This document shows positions 34,218-42,847 of a DNA stretch of 64,000 bases, piece by piece. Positions within the stretch are counted from its first letter, which is position 1. Every line of letters begins with the position of its first letter. This DNA is from Candidatus Kuenenia stuttgartensis (GTDB lineage Bacteria > Planctomycetota > Phycisphaerae > Phycisphaerales > SM1A02), in assembly GCA_945902075.1 (NCBI GenBank), contig CAMDMA010000014.1, positions 1-64,000 on the forward strand, read 5' to 3'. The notes beneath the pieces were generated by a model. The model searched no databases and was not told the origin of the DNA. It worked only from the letters and a program-made list of their open reading frames with translations. The translations under genes were made by a program, and so were the position numbers.

Positions 34218-34943
34218 TCAGAACGAACGCTTCATGAACTGCTCGCGGACGATGCGTCCCTTCGCAACGGTGTAGACACCGATCTCGTGGGCGTCCACCT
34301 CGGTTCCATCGGGCATGCGTAGGCGACCTGAATACACCACCGAGAATCCGGTCGAGCAGACGTACGGGCCTTCAGCGCGCATCGAGAGTACGGTGAAGTT
34401 TTCTTTCCACCATTTGCCTTTCTCAAGCACGCCTTTCCAGCCCTCAAACACCGATCCATCGTCTTCGATGGATTCGATCTTGCGGTGATACCAAGTTGAC
34501 TCAGCTTCCTCCGACTTGCCGGCGTTGACGAGCGCGACCAGTGATTGGCCGACCTCAAGCGGCGTAGGGCCCTTGCCGCTGGTGAGCTTCTTCTTGCGGA
34601 CGTGTTTGAAACCCGGCGCGTCCACATCCGCAGGTTGCGATGGTGGTTGCTTGTCGGAGGCATCTCCAGCCACTTTGGCCGCCTTTGGTTGCTTGGCCGA
34701 CTTGGATTTCGGCGCAGGCTCCACGACTCCAGTTTTCTCTGCCTTCTTCAGCACCTTTTCGGCTTTGCGAAGGATGCGCTCAGCCTCCCTCTTTGCGGCC
34801 TTCTCTGCTTTCTTCGTAGTCTTCTCTGAAACGGGCGATGCATCGGTCCCGATGGGGTCGGGCGAATTGGAGATCGACTCGGTAGTTGCGCGCGACTTGT
34901 GCTTTGAGGACTTGTGCTTGTTGGACTTGTTCTTCGTGGACAT
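34218..34943 (-). CDS. Lys-rich protein with C-terminal SnoaL/NTF2-like domain
   Basis: 241 aa. The first 110 residues are Lys/Ala/Ser-rich and probably disordered or coiled-coil (KKAEKAAKREAERILRKAEK), with no signal peptide. Residues 125-241 fit the SnoaL/NTF2 fold used by polyketide cyclases and many binding proteins (SLVALVNAGKSEEAESTWYH, FEGWKGVLEKGKWW, VDAHEIGVYTVAKGRIVREQF). Function is not predictable. The basic N-terminus could bind nucleic acid. It stands alone between convergent and divergent neighbours. Confidence 0.6.
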   Translation of the reverse strand: MSTKNKSNKHKSSKHKSRATTESISNSPDPIGTDASPVSEKTTKKAEKAAKREAERILRKAEKVLKKAEKTGVVEPAPKSKSAKQPKAAKVAGDASDKQPPSQPADVDAPGFKHVRKKKLTSGKGPTPLEVGQSLVALVNAGKSEEAESTWYHRKIESIEDDGSVFEGWKGVLEKGKWWKENFTVLSMRAEGPYVCSTGFSVVYSGRLRMPDGTEVDAHEIGVYTVAKGRIVREQFMKRSF

Positions 34944-35076
34944 GGGAGTCTCGTGGTTCGGGAGTCGCGAGCCACGATCCTACCCAACGGGATAGAGCCT
35001 CCGACGCGAGCGTCGTCGGCGGACAACAATCTTTACACGAGATGCGGACCTATCCGCCCAGGATCGACCTACGGCA

Positions 35077-35769
35077 TTAGTCGGAGAGTTCGACTGTCCA
35101 GTAGGCCTCGTCGAGAAACGCCCTCCACGATTCGTACTTGGGGCTTCCGAGGCGAATCGATATTGCGGGATTCCGCTTCGGTTTGGCGGGAAGGCGAATG
35201 AGTCGCATGCCCGCTTGCTCCGGCGTGCGTCCGCCCTTGCGCGCGTTGCACTTCACGCACGCACAGACGAGGTTGGTCCACGAGTTGCCCCCGCCTTGCA
35301 CGCGTGGCTTGATGTGGTCGAGCGTGAGTTCCTTGGTCGCAAACGACTTACCGCAGTACTGGCAGAGGCTGCCATCGCGCGCGTAAATATTGCGGCGGTT
35401 GAGTTTCACTTGCTCGCGCGGAAGTCGGTCGTAGCATAAGACGCGAACGATCTTCGGTACAGCGATCGTGACCCGCGCGGTGCGTACCCAGTCGTGCTGC
35501 GTCGATTCGAATTCGCGGCGAAACTCAGAGAGTTCGGTCCACGTCGAGAGTGGATAGGACACATATGACCCGTCCTCGACCGCGATGACCTCGGCAATTT
35601 CTTTCGCGAGAAGAACAAAAGCGCGTCGAGCGTCGATGACACGAATCGCGCTGTAGAAGCGATTAAGGACGAGGACCTTTGCGTCCAGTCCGCCGGAAAA
35701 TTGGCTTGCGATCGCGCTCGCCACTCCGTTTACAAGCCCACTCGAAAGCCCACTCGTCAGAGCTGACAT
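35077..35769 (-). CDS. HNH endonuclease-family protein
   Basis: 230 aa from Met 35769, which has an ideal AGGAGA seven bases upstream (an upstream frame extension is unlikely). The HNH/zinc core lies at about 145-200: CQYCG, LTLDHIKPRVQGGGNSWTNLV and CVKCNARKGGRTPEQAGM, with four Cys for zinc. The N-terminal ~100 residues (VLNRFYSAIRVIDARRAFVLL...) are typical of a widespread stand-alone HNH group of unknown role, not linked to a restriction modification gene here. A housekeeping nuclease role is plausible. Confidence 0.82.
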   Translation of the reverse strand: MSALTSGLSSGLVNGVASAIASQFSGGLDAKVLVLNRFYSAIRVIDARRAFVLLAKEIAEVIAVEDGSYVSYPLSTWTELSEFRREFESTQHDWVRTARVTIAVPKIVRVLCYDRLPREQVKLNRRNIYARDGSLCQYCGKSFATKELTLDHIKPRVQGGGNSWTNLVCACVKCNARKGGRTPEQAGMRLIRLPAKPKRNPAISIRLGSPKYESWRAFLDEAYWTVELSD

Positions 35770-35903
35770 CGAATCTCCTGGTCGCGGCATCCGTTCCGCA
35801 GACCAAGGCAGTTTACCTTGCGAGAGTTCCGGGGCAACCAAGATGCGCTTGTTTCCCGCGGTTTCCTGTCGCAGTATTTATTGCGCGCTCCCAAGCACGA
35901 TCC

Positions 35904-36611
35904 TCACACGCCGAGTGCGGCGCGCTGTTCAGCGAGTGCGCCCGGTAGCAGGATCACTGGTGTCGAGGAGGGCACATGATCGGCGAGAAGCTGCGAAATC
36001 AAACTGTGGGGAAGTCGACCTTCACCGAAGCGACATTGAGAAAGTAGTCCATTTTCCGCTGTTTCCGGCGTTTCTACGACATCGGTGAGGAGCACCGCCG
36101 CCGCGATCGGTCCGAGATGGGCGAACATTCGCGCGAGGTGATCCTCGGCCAAGCTGAGCATCGACGGCGCGAGTAGGTCGCCGGGCGAGAGTAAGATTTC
36201 GAATGGACCACCGGCGCGGTCGCGGAGAAGTTTGACCGCCGCATGGACGTCACCCACAACATGGCGGTGGTGCGGCCGGAAGCAAAGCGTTCGTCGGTGG
36301 TGGAGGAGCGCGGGCGCGACTTCATCGAGAAACGCAGCGAAGCGCTCTTGGCCGGTCCGCATCCAGGTGCGGGGCTCATCGCCGAAGAGTTCGTCCGCGA
36401 GCGTGCCGCTCCACGAAACGATTCGGGTGGAGGGCGCATCGACATCGACAAGCCAGCCTCCCGAAAGGGGATTTCCATCGACAAACGCAGCGAATGCCGC
36501 AGCATCGCCATGTGTTGACACGGCGATCTGCGCACAGCATGGATCCTCCGCGCCGATCATGCGTGCGAGCGTCTTCGCGTCGTGAAGGAGATAGTGGGTG
36601 CGCGCGCTCAT
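35904..36611 (-). CDS. Hypothetical protein translationally coupled to queD
   Basis: 235 aa from Met 36611, whose ATG overlaps the queD stop (ATGA). No family is recognised. Visible landmarks are an N-terminal MSARTHYLLHDAKTLARMIG, GGWLVDVDAPSTRIVSW, LCFRPHHRHVVGDVH and ILLSPGDLLAPSMLSLAEDHLARMF. Alternating hydrophobic strands and helices suggest an alpha/beta or TIM-barrel fold. Coupling to queD hints at deazapurine or pterin metabolism, but nothing in the sequence proves it. Confidence 0.6.
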   Translation of the reverse strand: MSARTHYLLHDAKTLARMIGAEDPCCAQIAVSTHGDAAAFAAFVDGNPLSGGWLVDVDAPSTRIVSWSGTLADELFGDEPRTWMRTGQERFAAFLDEVAPALLHHRRTLCFRPHHRHVVGDVHAAVKLLRDRAGGPFEILLSPGDLLAPSMLSLAEDHLARMFAHLGPIAAAVLLTDVVETPETAENGLLSQCRFGEGRLPHSLISQLLADHVPSSTPVILLPGALAEQRAALGV

Positions 36612-36970
36612 CGGCCTTCGTACACGCAGCGGCTGGTGCATGTCTCACAGACGATCACTTGTGAGAGCATCGGGAGTACTGGCTTGAGTCGATCCCAAAC
36701 CCACTTCGCAAGCAGCTCTGCCGTCGGATTTTCGAGTCCGGCGATCTCATTGAGGCAGCGGTGGTCAAGCGTGTCATGCACGGGCGAGATCGCCGTCTTG
36801 ATATCGCCGTAGTCGACGAGGTAACCCTTGGCGACCTCCATCTCGCCTTCGACAACAACTTCGACTTTGAACGAGTGGCCATGCATGCGGCGACACTTGT
36901 GCCCATCGGGGAAGCAGGGCAGGAAGTGGGCTGCTTCGAAGGTGAAACTCTTTGCAAGGCGGACATGCAT
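36608..36970 (-). CDS. queD: 6-carboxy-tetrahydropterin synthase (QueD) / PTPS family
   Basis: 120 aa from Met 36970 (a TTG at 37000 would add ten residues). Zinc ligands are His in FEAAHFLP and the HGHSF pair, the catalytic Cys is in DGHKCRRMHGHS, and LDHRCLN and ENPTAELLAKW complete the family pattern. QueD converts dihydroneopterin triphosphate in the queuosine/7-deazaguanine pathway. No queE, queC or queF lies nearby, so a pterin role is also possible. It follows the rplS terminator, so it has its own promoter. Confidence 0.85.
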   Translation of the reverse strand: MHVRLAKSFTFEAAHFLPCFPDGHKCRRMHGHSFKVEVVVEGEMEVAKGYLVDYGDIKTAISPVHDTLDHRCLNEIAGLENPTAELLAKWVWDRLKPVLPMLSQVIVCETCTSRCVYEGR

Positions 36971-36997
36971 GGGAGGCACAGTGTAGGGAACGCGGGT

Positions 36998-37030
36998 CAA
37001 TAGAAAACGGGCCGCCGTGAGGCAGCCCGT
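36998..37030 (-). terminator. Rho-independent terminator after rplS
   Basis: A 10-bp stem between 37007-37016 and 37021-37030 (one G-U pair on the minus strand) with a 4-base loop, followed by TTTTCTATT. Confidence 0.82.
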
Positions 37031-37095
37031 CGATGATTTTGAAGAGGGAATGCGGTGTCATCCGCCGAGGGCGGCGAACGCCAGCGATACGCCGC

Positions 37096-37482
37096 TCAGG
37101 AGACGTGCTTGAGGCCACGGCGCTGATCGCGCAAGCGGCGGCTCTTGCCGAACCGGTCGCGGAGGTAGAAGAGCTTCGCGCGACGGGCATCGCCGCGGCG
37201 GATGACTTCGATCTTGGCGAGTCGGGGCGAGTTCACCGGGAACGAGCGCTCAACGCCTTCGTTCGCGACGATGCGGCGGACGGAGATCATGCGGCTGATT
37301 CCGCGGCCAGTGTCTGCCAAGAGTACGCCTTGGAAGATCTGGATGCGTTCCTTGTCGCCTTCGATGATCTTGTAGTGAACGTCGATGGTGTCACCAACGG
37401 AGAAGACCGGGATTTCAGTCGGAGCCTTGAGTTGCGCTGCGACGACGCCGTCGAGGATCTGAGTGCGGTTCATGCGTGCCAT
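37096..37482 (-). CDS. rplS: 50S ribosomal protein bL19
   Basis: 128 aa from Met 37482 (AGGAAA upstream). L19 blocks are FSVGDTIDVHYKI, RIQIFQGVLLA, ISVRRIVANEGVERSFPVNSPRLAKIEV and RRAKLFYLRDRFGKSRRL. It is the last gene of the rpsP-trmD-rplS operon, ten bases after the trmD stop, and a terminator follows at 36998-37030. Confidence 0.95.
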   Translation of the reverse strand: MARMNRTQILDGVVAAQLKAPTEIPVFSVGDTIDVHYKIIEGDKERIQIFQGVLLADTGRGISRMISVRRIVANEGVERSFPVNSPRLAKIEVIRRGDARRAKLFYLRDRFGKSRRLRDQRRGLKHVS

Positions 37483-37492
37483 AGAAATTTCC

Positions 37493-38422
37493 TCATGCGC
37501 CTTCTGGCGCGGTTTGCCCGTGCAGCCCTGTGTCGTCGATGACTTCATCTGTCGACATTGGTTTCGTCGACATCGGATTCACCAACACTGGGGGCCGTGT
37601 GGGACGTGCGACTTGCGCGGAGGCTTTGTGTGATTTGGCCGCCGGCAGGGGTCGCGTTTCGTTCGGTTTCTGGAGGTTTGGAGACACAGGGAGTTGAGAC
37701 TCGAGCAGCGGAGATTCTTGCAGAAGATCAGGGCGGCGCGTGCGCGTCCGCTCGATCCGCTGTGCGTCCCGCCATCGTGCGACCGCTTGATGGTCGCCAG
37801 AGAGCAGGACCTCCGGTACTTCGCGCCCATTCCACTCGCGTGGACGGGTGAAGTGCGGACAGTCGAGGAGGTGCGCGCCATCGGATGAGCGCACACTGAA
37901 CGAATCCTCCGCAGCCGAATCCTTGTGACCAAGGACTCCGGGCTGCAGGCGGGCGACAGCGTCGATGAGAACCATCGCGCCGAGCTCGCCTCCGGAGAGG
38001 ACATAGTCGCCGAGCGAGATTTCGAGAGGCTTGAGCTCCTCGATCACGCGCTCGTCGATGCCTTCGTAGTGACCGCAGAGAAGAAGCAAGCGCGATTGCT
38101 GCGCGAGCCATTCGACCCGAGGTTGCGTAAGCCTTTCACCTTGCGGCGAAAGCAGCACGCGAACGACACGGTCGTGCGGGACAGCGGAGTCTTGCGACTC
38201 TGCAGCCTTCACGGCGTCGAAGATGGGCTGGCACATCATCACCATGCCTGGTCCTCCGCCGAACGGCCTGTCGTCAACCTTGCGGTGGCGGTTCGCTGCG
38301 TGGGTGCGGATGTCGTGCACATGGCACGAAAGTGCGCCCACTTCAATCGCGTTCGCGGGGATGCTCGTTGCGAGGAAACCCGTGAAGAGATCGGGGAAGA
38401 TGGTGAGTATGTCGATTCGCAT
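37493..38422 (-). CDS. trmD: tRNA (guanine-N1)-methyltransferase
   Basis: SPOUT enzyme making m1G37, which prevents frameshifting. The 309-aa product from Met 38422 has MRIDILTIFPDLF, GGGPGMVM, the knot segments LSPQGERL, CGHYEGIDERV and SLGDYVLSGGELGAM, and the C-terminal DNA-binding-like helix TRPREWNGREVPEVLLSGDH. It ends in an unusual ~75-residue Pro/Ser-rich tail, including the duplicated NPMSTKPMST (15-bp repeat near 37546-37575). rimM, normally between rpsP and trmD, is missing here. Confidence 0.94.
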   Translation of the reverse strand: MRIDILTIFPDLFTGFLATSIPANAIEVGALSCHVHDIRTHAANRHRKVDDRPFGGGPGMVMMCQPIFDAVKAAESQDSAVPHDRVVRVLLSPQGERLTQPRVEWLAQQSRLLLLCGHYEGIDERVIEELKPLEISLGDYVLSGGELGAMVLIDAVARLQPGVLGHKDSAAEDSFSVRSSDGAHLLDCPHFTRPREWNGREVPEVLLSGDHQAVARWRDAQRIERTRTRRPDLLQESPLLESQLPVSPNLQKPNETRPLPAAKSHKASAQVARPTRPPVLVNPMSTKPMSTDEVIDDTGLHGQTAPEGA

Positions 38423-38500
38423 GGTTTTCACGCGCTTCGATAGCCCATCGACCCGCAGCACCACCGGCCTTTTGCCGACAGCGTTCGTCAGATCACTTAA

Positions 38501-38764
38501 TCAGACCTTCTTGCCGGGAGTTGGATCGATGCCAACCTTCTTGAGGAGATTGGCAGCAGTTTCCGATGGCTGGGCGCCAACAGAGAGCCAGTGCTTCACG
38601 CGCTCCACGTGAAATAGGTACTGCGCACCGGGCTTGGCCACGGGGTTGTACCAACCAAGATTTTCGATGACTGCGCCATCGCGAGGCGAGCGCTTGTCCA
38701 TGACGGACAGACGATAGAACGGTGCATGGGAGCGGCCCATGCGCTTCATTCGGAGCACGACCAT
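38501..38764 (-). CDS. rpsP: 30S ribosomal protein bS16
   Basis: 87 aa with the S16 signature MVVLRMKRMGRSHAPFYRLSVMD, then GAVIENLGWYNP and VKHWLSVGAQPSETA. An AAAGGT lies upstream of the ATG. It is the first gene of the rpsP-trmD-rplS operon, with 78 bases to the trmD start and no room for rimM. Confidence 0.95.
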   Translation of the reverse strand: MVVLRMKRMGRSHAPFYRLSVMDKRSPRDGAVIENLGWYNPVAKPGAQYLFHVERVKHWLSVGAQPSETAANLLKKVGIDPTPGKKV

Positions 38765-38965
38765 GTCGTGACCTTTCGGAAAGGCGATCCTCGGCCCCGT
38801 CCACCTCGTTGGTGAACTGATCAGGACTCTGACGCGTCGTGGAACGGGAGTGACCGCCGTGCGACGCGCCTTCGGTTCGCGGTTGCGAACTGGGAAAGGT
38901 AGACGATCGGCGCGCGCGATGCAACGCGGCTCAACGGCCAGGATCGATAACCGTCCCGAGCCGCG

Positions 38966-39640
38966 TTAGGCCACCAGATTTGCAACCACGCCTGCCCACG
39001 CGTAACCAGCCGCAAGCGCGAAGCGGCCGCAGATCGACGCGATGCCAGAAAACATGGCAACAAGGACGACGAAGAAGCCAATGTTTGCGATGCGCGGATC
39101 GTGCATCCACCGGTAGTACGTACGCGAGAAGCCTGCGACCACGCTCGCGCCGTCGAAGGGTGGCACCGGGAGCATGTTGAAGAGCGCGAGCATGCCGTTG
39201 AGTGATCCGCCGATGAGTGCGAATTGGAGGACGCGCTTCATCATCGAATCGTCGCTCTCCCCATCGACGAGTTTGCGCCCAATCAAAACACCCACGACTC
39301 CCCAACAGACGAGTGCGAGCAAGATATTCATCGCAGGTCCAGCGCCGGACACCACGATGCGTCCTCGACGACCCCAACGATAATTGGCGGGATTTGTGGG
39401 CATAACGCCCCACGCGATTCCAACAAGCGCAAGGCAGATCAGCGAGTACAGCCCCATGTGTACGACGGGGTTCCAGGTCATACGGCCATAGACGCGCGGC
39501 GTGTCATCACCCTGCCAAATTGCTGCCCAGCCATGTGCGAGCTCGTGCAGAGTGATCGAGGCAATCGCCCAAAAGAGAAAGGCCGCTGCGCCAGCAATGC
39601 CCATCGACTTGTAGATGCCGAAGATTCCGATGTCGTCCAT
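38966..39640 (-). CDS. Site-2 protease family (M50B) membrane metalloprotease
   Basis: 224-aa integral membrane protein. The zinc motif HELAHG is in the first helix region (SITLHELAHGWAA) and the third ligand is in NMLPVPPFDGASV. GAGPAMNILLAL is the usual intervening helix. There is no PDZ domain, so it belongs to the small YwhC-like subgroup whose substrates are unknown. It lies 21 bases after the amidohydrolase gene on the same strand, so the two are probably cotranscribed. Confidence 0.85.
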   Translation of the reverse strand: MDDIGIFGIYKSMGIAGAAAFLFWAIASITLHELAHGWAAIWQGDDTPRVYGRMTWNPVVHMGLYSLICLALVGIAWGVMPTNPANYRWGRRGRIVVSGAGPAMNILLALVCWGVVGVLIGRKLVDGESDDSMMKRVLQFALIGGSLNGMLALFNMLPVPPFDGASVVAGFSRTYYRWMHDPRIANIGFFVVLVAMFSGIASICGRFALAAGYAWAGVVANLVA

Positions 39641-39661
39641 GAGCGTGGGTCCGGCGGGGTG

Positions 39662-41218
39662 TCAGTGCGAATGGCGCAGGATAGGGCCACGGGTGAAGAC
39701 TGTGCGGCCACCGACGATGGTTGCCTCGATACGCGGCGTTTCGCATGTCCAATCGATTTCGAACGGCGACCGGTCAAGCAGGACAAGATCGGCAGCGCGG
39801 CCTGCGCGGAGGATTCCACCGGGAAAACCGAGCATCTCTGCAGCGGTACGCGTGTAGGCGAGGAGCGCTTCTGCGACGGAGATCGAGTGCTCTGTCGCAA
39901 ACGGTTTGCCGTCAAGGTCAAGACCCGTGACAGCAGCTTTGATGCCAAGGAGCGGGTCGGGTGACACGATCGGCCAGTCGCTGCCGAAGGCGAGGCGGGC
40001 ACCGTACGCAAGAAGCTCGCGAAACGCGAAGAAGCGCGCGATGCGCGTGTGCCCGAGCCGCGCGAGTGCCTGTCGTGCATCGTCGGCTTTGTGAAGTGGC
40101 TGCATGCTTGCGAATCGGCCCGCGAGTCGAGGGATGTCCGCGTGCGAAAGCGTTTGCATGTGCTCAAGGCGCGGCGCGGGATGGTCGGCGTTTGCGTCGC
40201 AGGCGTCGAGCAACACGCGCGCCGCGCGGTCGCCGATCGCGTGTACAGATGGGGACAGGCCGAGCGCTTGCACCGCGCGGATCCATGATGCGAGCTCGCC
40301 GCGCAGTGTGTGTTCCATCGCGAGGCCAACGGTGCGTGGCGCGTCGGTGTAGGGTTCGAGCATCCACGCAGTGCGTGATCCAAGGGTGCCGTCCGCGAAA
40401 CTCTTCATTCCAACAACTTCAAAGAACGGATGTCCCGCGCGCGTCTCGGCTGGGATCACGGGTGGTGAGTCGAGCGGCCAGTCGCGGTCCAAAATGGTTG
40501 CGCGTACGCGGAAAGTGAGTCGGTCGAGTGTCGGGACGTAGACATCGCGAATGTCGCGGAGATACTCCATCGAGCCACCGCCCGCGAGACCAAGCGAGTG
40601 GAGATAGGCGCACGCCTTCACGAGATTCGCGCGCTTTGCCGCAGGCGACGGCTCGGGGATCGCAGGAATCACCCGCTTCCACGCGGCTTGCTCGCGAAAG
40701 GTCCCTGTGTCCTGCTCAATCTCGCCGCCCGCGAGAGGCGATGTGTCAAGGGTCGCGAGGGCGGCGTCGTTGACCACGCATGCGTGCTGATCCATACGCC
40801 AGGCGACGGTCGGTCGCCGGTTTCCAGCTGCTGCAAGCCAAGCGCGCGTCGGAACTTCGCCGCGCCAATCCGATTCATTCCAACCGAATGCAATCAACCA
40901 TGCGTCGTGGTCACCGGACTCGTCGAGTGAGCGCGCGTGCGCTGCAATTCGCGCTTCGAACGCAGCGCGGGTCGTACAGCCTGCGAGGTCACACTGGGCG
41001 AGCGTGGCCGCGCCGAGCGTGAGGTGCAGGTGCGCATCAAGAAAAGCTGGGCAGAGGAATCGGCCCTGAAGATCGACGATTGCGCCCGAAGGTACGCCGT
41101 CGAGCGCGAGGATCGTGTCCCCGCGCATTGTGATGGAATGCGCATGCGGTCGCATTGGGTCTGCGGTGAAGATTTGACCGCCGACAAAGGTCGTTGTTTC
41201 GTGCGTGCGTGCGTCCAT
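39662..41218 (-). CDS. Amidohydrolase family 3 (YtcJ-like) metal-dependent hydrolase
   Basis: 518 aa. Metal-site motifs are DAHLHLTLG, KSFADGTLGSRTAWM, HAIGDRAARVLLDA, LEHMQTLSHADI and FGSDWPIVSPDPL, and the strand-forming N- and C-terminal parts (GGRTVFTRG) complete the urease-like superfamily layout. The lysine in KSFADG probably bridges metals. The substrate is an amide or carbamate of unknown identity. There is no signal peptide, so it should be cytosolic. The M50 protease gene follows closely. Confidence 0.85.
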   Translation of the reverse strand: MDARTHETTTFVGGQIFTADPMRPHAHSITMRGDTILALDGVPSGAIVDLQGRFLCPAFLDAHLHLTLGAATLAQCDLAGCTTRAAFEARIAAHARSLDESGDHDAWLIAFGWNESDWRGEVPTRAWLAAAGNRRPTVAWRMDQHACVVNDAALATLDTSPLAGGEIEQDTGTFREQAAWKRVIPAIPEPSPAAKRANLVKACAYLHSLGLAGGGSMEYLRDIRDVYVPTLDRLTFRVRATILDRDWPLDSPPVIPAETRAGHPFFEVVGMKSFADGTLGSRTAWMLEPYTDAPRTVGLAMEHTLRGELASWIRAVQALGLSPSVHAIGDRAARVLLDACDANADHPAPRLEHMQTLSHADIPRLAGRFASMQPLHKADDARQALARLGHTRIARFFAFRELLAYGARLAFGSDWPIVSPDPLLGIKAAVTGLDLDGKPFATEHSISVAEALLAYTRTAAEMLGFPGGILRAGRAADLVLLDRSPFEIDWTCETPRIEATIVGGRTVFTRGPILRHSH

Positions 41219-41243
41219 CGGAAGGGCTTATGCTACGGATTCC

Positions 41244-41948
41244 ATGGCCCACCGGATCACGACCGTTTTTCTTGCGCCCGCGCTTGCCGCGACCGCTCTT
41301 GTTGTCCCGCTCACGTCTTGTGACAAAGCGCCCGCGCCGCGGCCACCAACCCCGCCGACACCCATCGCCACACCTGCCCCGGCGGCATCGCCTGCACCCG
41401 CCGCGTCCGGCGCGATTCCCACAGCAAAGCCCGTGAGCTCGGTTGATCCGACAACATGGCATACGTCGACAAGCGCAGACGATGCGACCATGGTGGAAGT
41501 CGCGGGATTCCGCGCGCCGAAGCCAGCGTCGTGGGTTTGGACCAAGCCTTCGGTGCAATTCCGCACGCTTCAATACGCGGTTGCGGGCGATGGCGACTCA
41601 ACTAAATCTGCGGAGCTTGTTGTGAGCGTGTTTCTCGCGGGCGACGGTGGTCCGCTCGAAGCAAACATTGACCGTTGGCGCGGGCAGTTTCGTAATGGCG
41701 ATGCTGCACCAGAGGCCAAGCGCGCGTCGAAAGAGATTGGTCCACTCAAGGTCGAATTCATCGAACTCGAGGGTGATTACATCGCAATGGGCGCACCAGC
41801 ACCGAAGAAGGGCTTTTTGCAACTCGCAGCGATTGTGCAGGCGGATGGGCGCAACGTCTTCTTCCGGCTCATCGGCCCGAAGGAAACGGTTGAGGCCAAT
41901 CGCGCCGACTTCATGAAGATGATCGACGGGTTGTTGCCAGCAGATTGA
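41244..41948 (+). CDS. Lipoprotein of unknown function
   Basis: 234 aa from Met 41244. The signal peptide ends in a lipobox (VVPLTSC, Cys26), so it should be anchored to a membrane. A Pro/Ala/Thr-rich linker (residues 28-70) separates the anchor from a compact C-terminal domain (about 85-234: VEVAGFRAPKPASWVW, LAGDGGPLEANIDRWRGQF, NRADFMKMIDGLLP). This resembles a group of planctomycete lipoproteins I cannot name. A strong bidirectional terminator follows. Confidence 0.7.
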   Translation: MAHRITTVFLAPALAATALVVPLTSCDKAPAPRPPTPPTPIATPAPAASPAPAASGAIPTAKPVSSVDPTTWHTSTSADDATMVEVAGFRAPKPASWVWTKPSVQFRTLQYAVAGDGDSTKSAELVVSVFLAGDGGPLEANIDRWRGQFRNGDAAPEAKRASKEIGPLKVEFIELEGDYIAMGAPAPKKGFLQLAAIVQADGRNVFFRLIGPKETVEANRADFMKMIDGLLPAD

Positions 41949-41974
41949 GTGCCGAGCACGCGCAGTCTAAAAAC

Positions 41975-42014
41975 GCGAAACGGAGCCAAAAAGGGCTCCG
42001 TTTCGCACTTTTAT
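41975..42014. terminator. Bidirectional terminator between lipoprotein gene and sod
   Basis: Perfect 13-bp stem GCGAAACGGAGCC/GGCTCCGTTTCGC with loop aaaaag, followed by acttttatt on the plus strand and by gtttttaga on the minus strand. It serves both convergent genes. Confidence 0.93.
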
Positions 42015-42032
42015 TCGAGTCTCAGCGCGCGA

Positions 42033-42794
42033 TCAGCGTGCGGCGAACATGCGATTGACTTCGTTCCAGTTGACCACGTCCCACCACGCCTTCAAATAAT
42101 CGGGGCGGCGATTCTGGTAGTGCAGGTAGTACGCGTGCTCCCAGACATCGCAGCCGAGGATCGGTGCACCACCGCAGTCGGCGATTCCCTTCATCAGCGG
42201 GTTGTCCTGGTTCGGCGTCGAACAAATCGCGAGCGTTCCATCAGCGTTTCGGCAGAGCCACGCCCAACCAGAGCCGAAGCGTCCGACTCCCGCTGCCGCG
42301 AACTTTTCCTTGAAGCCGTCGATCGAGCCAAACGCTGCGTTGATCGCTGCGGAAAGCTCCGCGCTCGGTGCACCCCCGGTTCCCTTCGGTGCCATCCACT
42401 TCCAGAACATCGAGTGATTCCAGTGGCCGCCGCCGTTGTTGCGTACTGCGGTCTTGATCGAATCGGGAAGGGTCGCAATGTTTCGGCAGAGGTCGTCCAA
42501 CGACATCGCCTGCAGTTCTGCGTGACCCTCAAGTGCCTTGTTGAGATTTGTCACATAGGCGTTGTGATGCTTGGTGCGGTGGATGTTCATGGTGAGCGCG
42601 TCGATCGACGGCTCAAGTGCATTTTCGGCGTAGGGAAGTTCGGGAAGCGTGAAAGCCATAGTCTTGCTCTCCTTCGAGGGTGTAGTGTTGTTGGCTGCAG
42701 CGCCGCGCGGAAGCGCCGCTGCGGCGGCTCCAGCGGCGATGATGCCGATGAATGCGCGTCGTGTGGAATCAGTTTGTTGGTCTCGTTCTGTCAT
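42033..42794 (-). CDS. sodA: Iron/manganese superoxide dismutase with optional Tat signal
   Basis: Detoxifies superoxide. Metal ligands are clear: His in [12 protein letters not shown], His in [13 protein letters not shown], and Asp/His in [18 protein letters not shown]. From Met 42794 (253 aa) the protein has a twin-arginine signal ([20 protein letters not shown]). An internal Met at 42659 has the best ribosome site in the region (AAGGAGAG, seven bases away) and starts the conserved core [10 protein letters not shown] (208 aa). Either form, or both, may be made. Metal preference (Fe or Mn) is not determined by these motifs. Confidence 0.93.
   Translation of the reverse strand: MTERDQQTDSTRRAFIGIIAAGAAAAALPRGAAANNTTPSKESKTMAFTLPELPYAENALEPSIDALTMNIHRTKHHNAYVTNLNKALEGHAELQAMSLDDLCRNIATLPDSIKTAVRNNGGGHWNHSMFWKWMAPKGTGGAPSAELSAAINAAFGSIDGFKEKFAAAGVGRFGSGWAWLCRNADGTLAICSTPNQDNPLMKGIADCGGAPILGCDVWEHAYYLHYQNRRPDYLKAWWDVVNWNEVNRMFAAR
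42667..42674 (-). promoter_or_regulatory. Strong internal Shine-Dalgarno in sod
   Basis: AAGGAGAG on the minus strand, seven bases before the ATG at 42659. It lies inside the reading frame of the long, Tat-tagged form and would start the short cytosolic form. Confidence 0.75.
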
Positions 42795-42847
42795 GGGTAT
42801 ACCCCGGGCCGCGAAGGATAGCGGCCGCGCGCTACCCTGTGCACGCG

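Noticed and set aside
42795-42847. TPP riboswitch before the thiE fusion gene
   Set aside because: The divergent space is only 53 bases and lacks the CUGAGA core and conserved helices.
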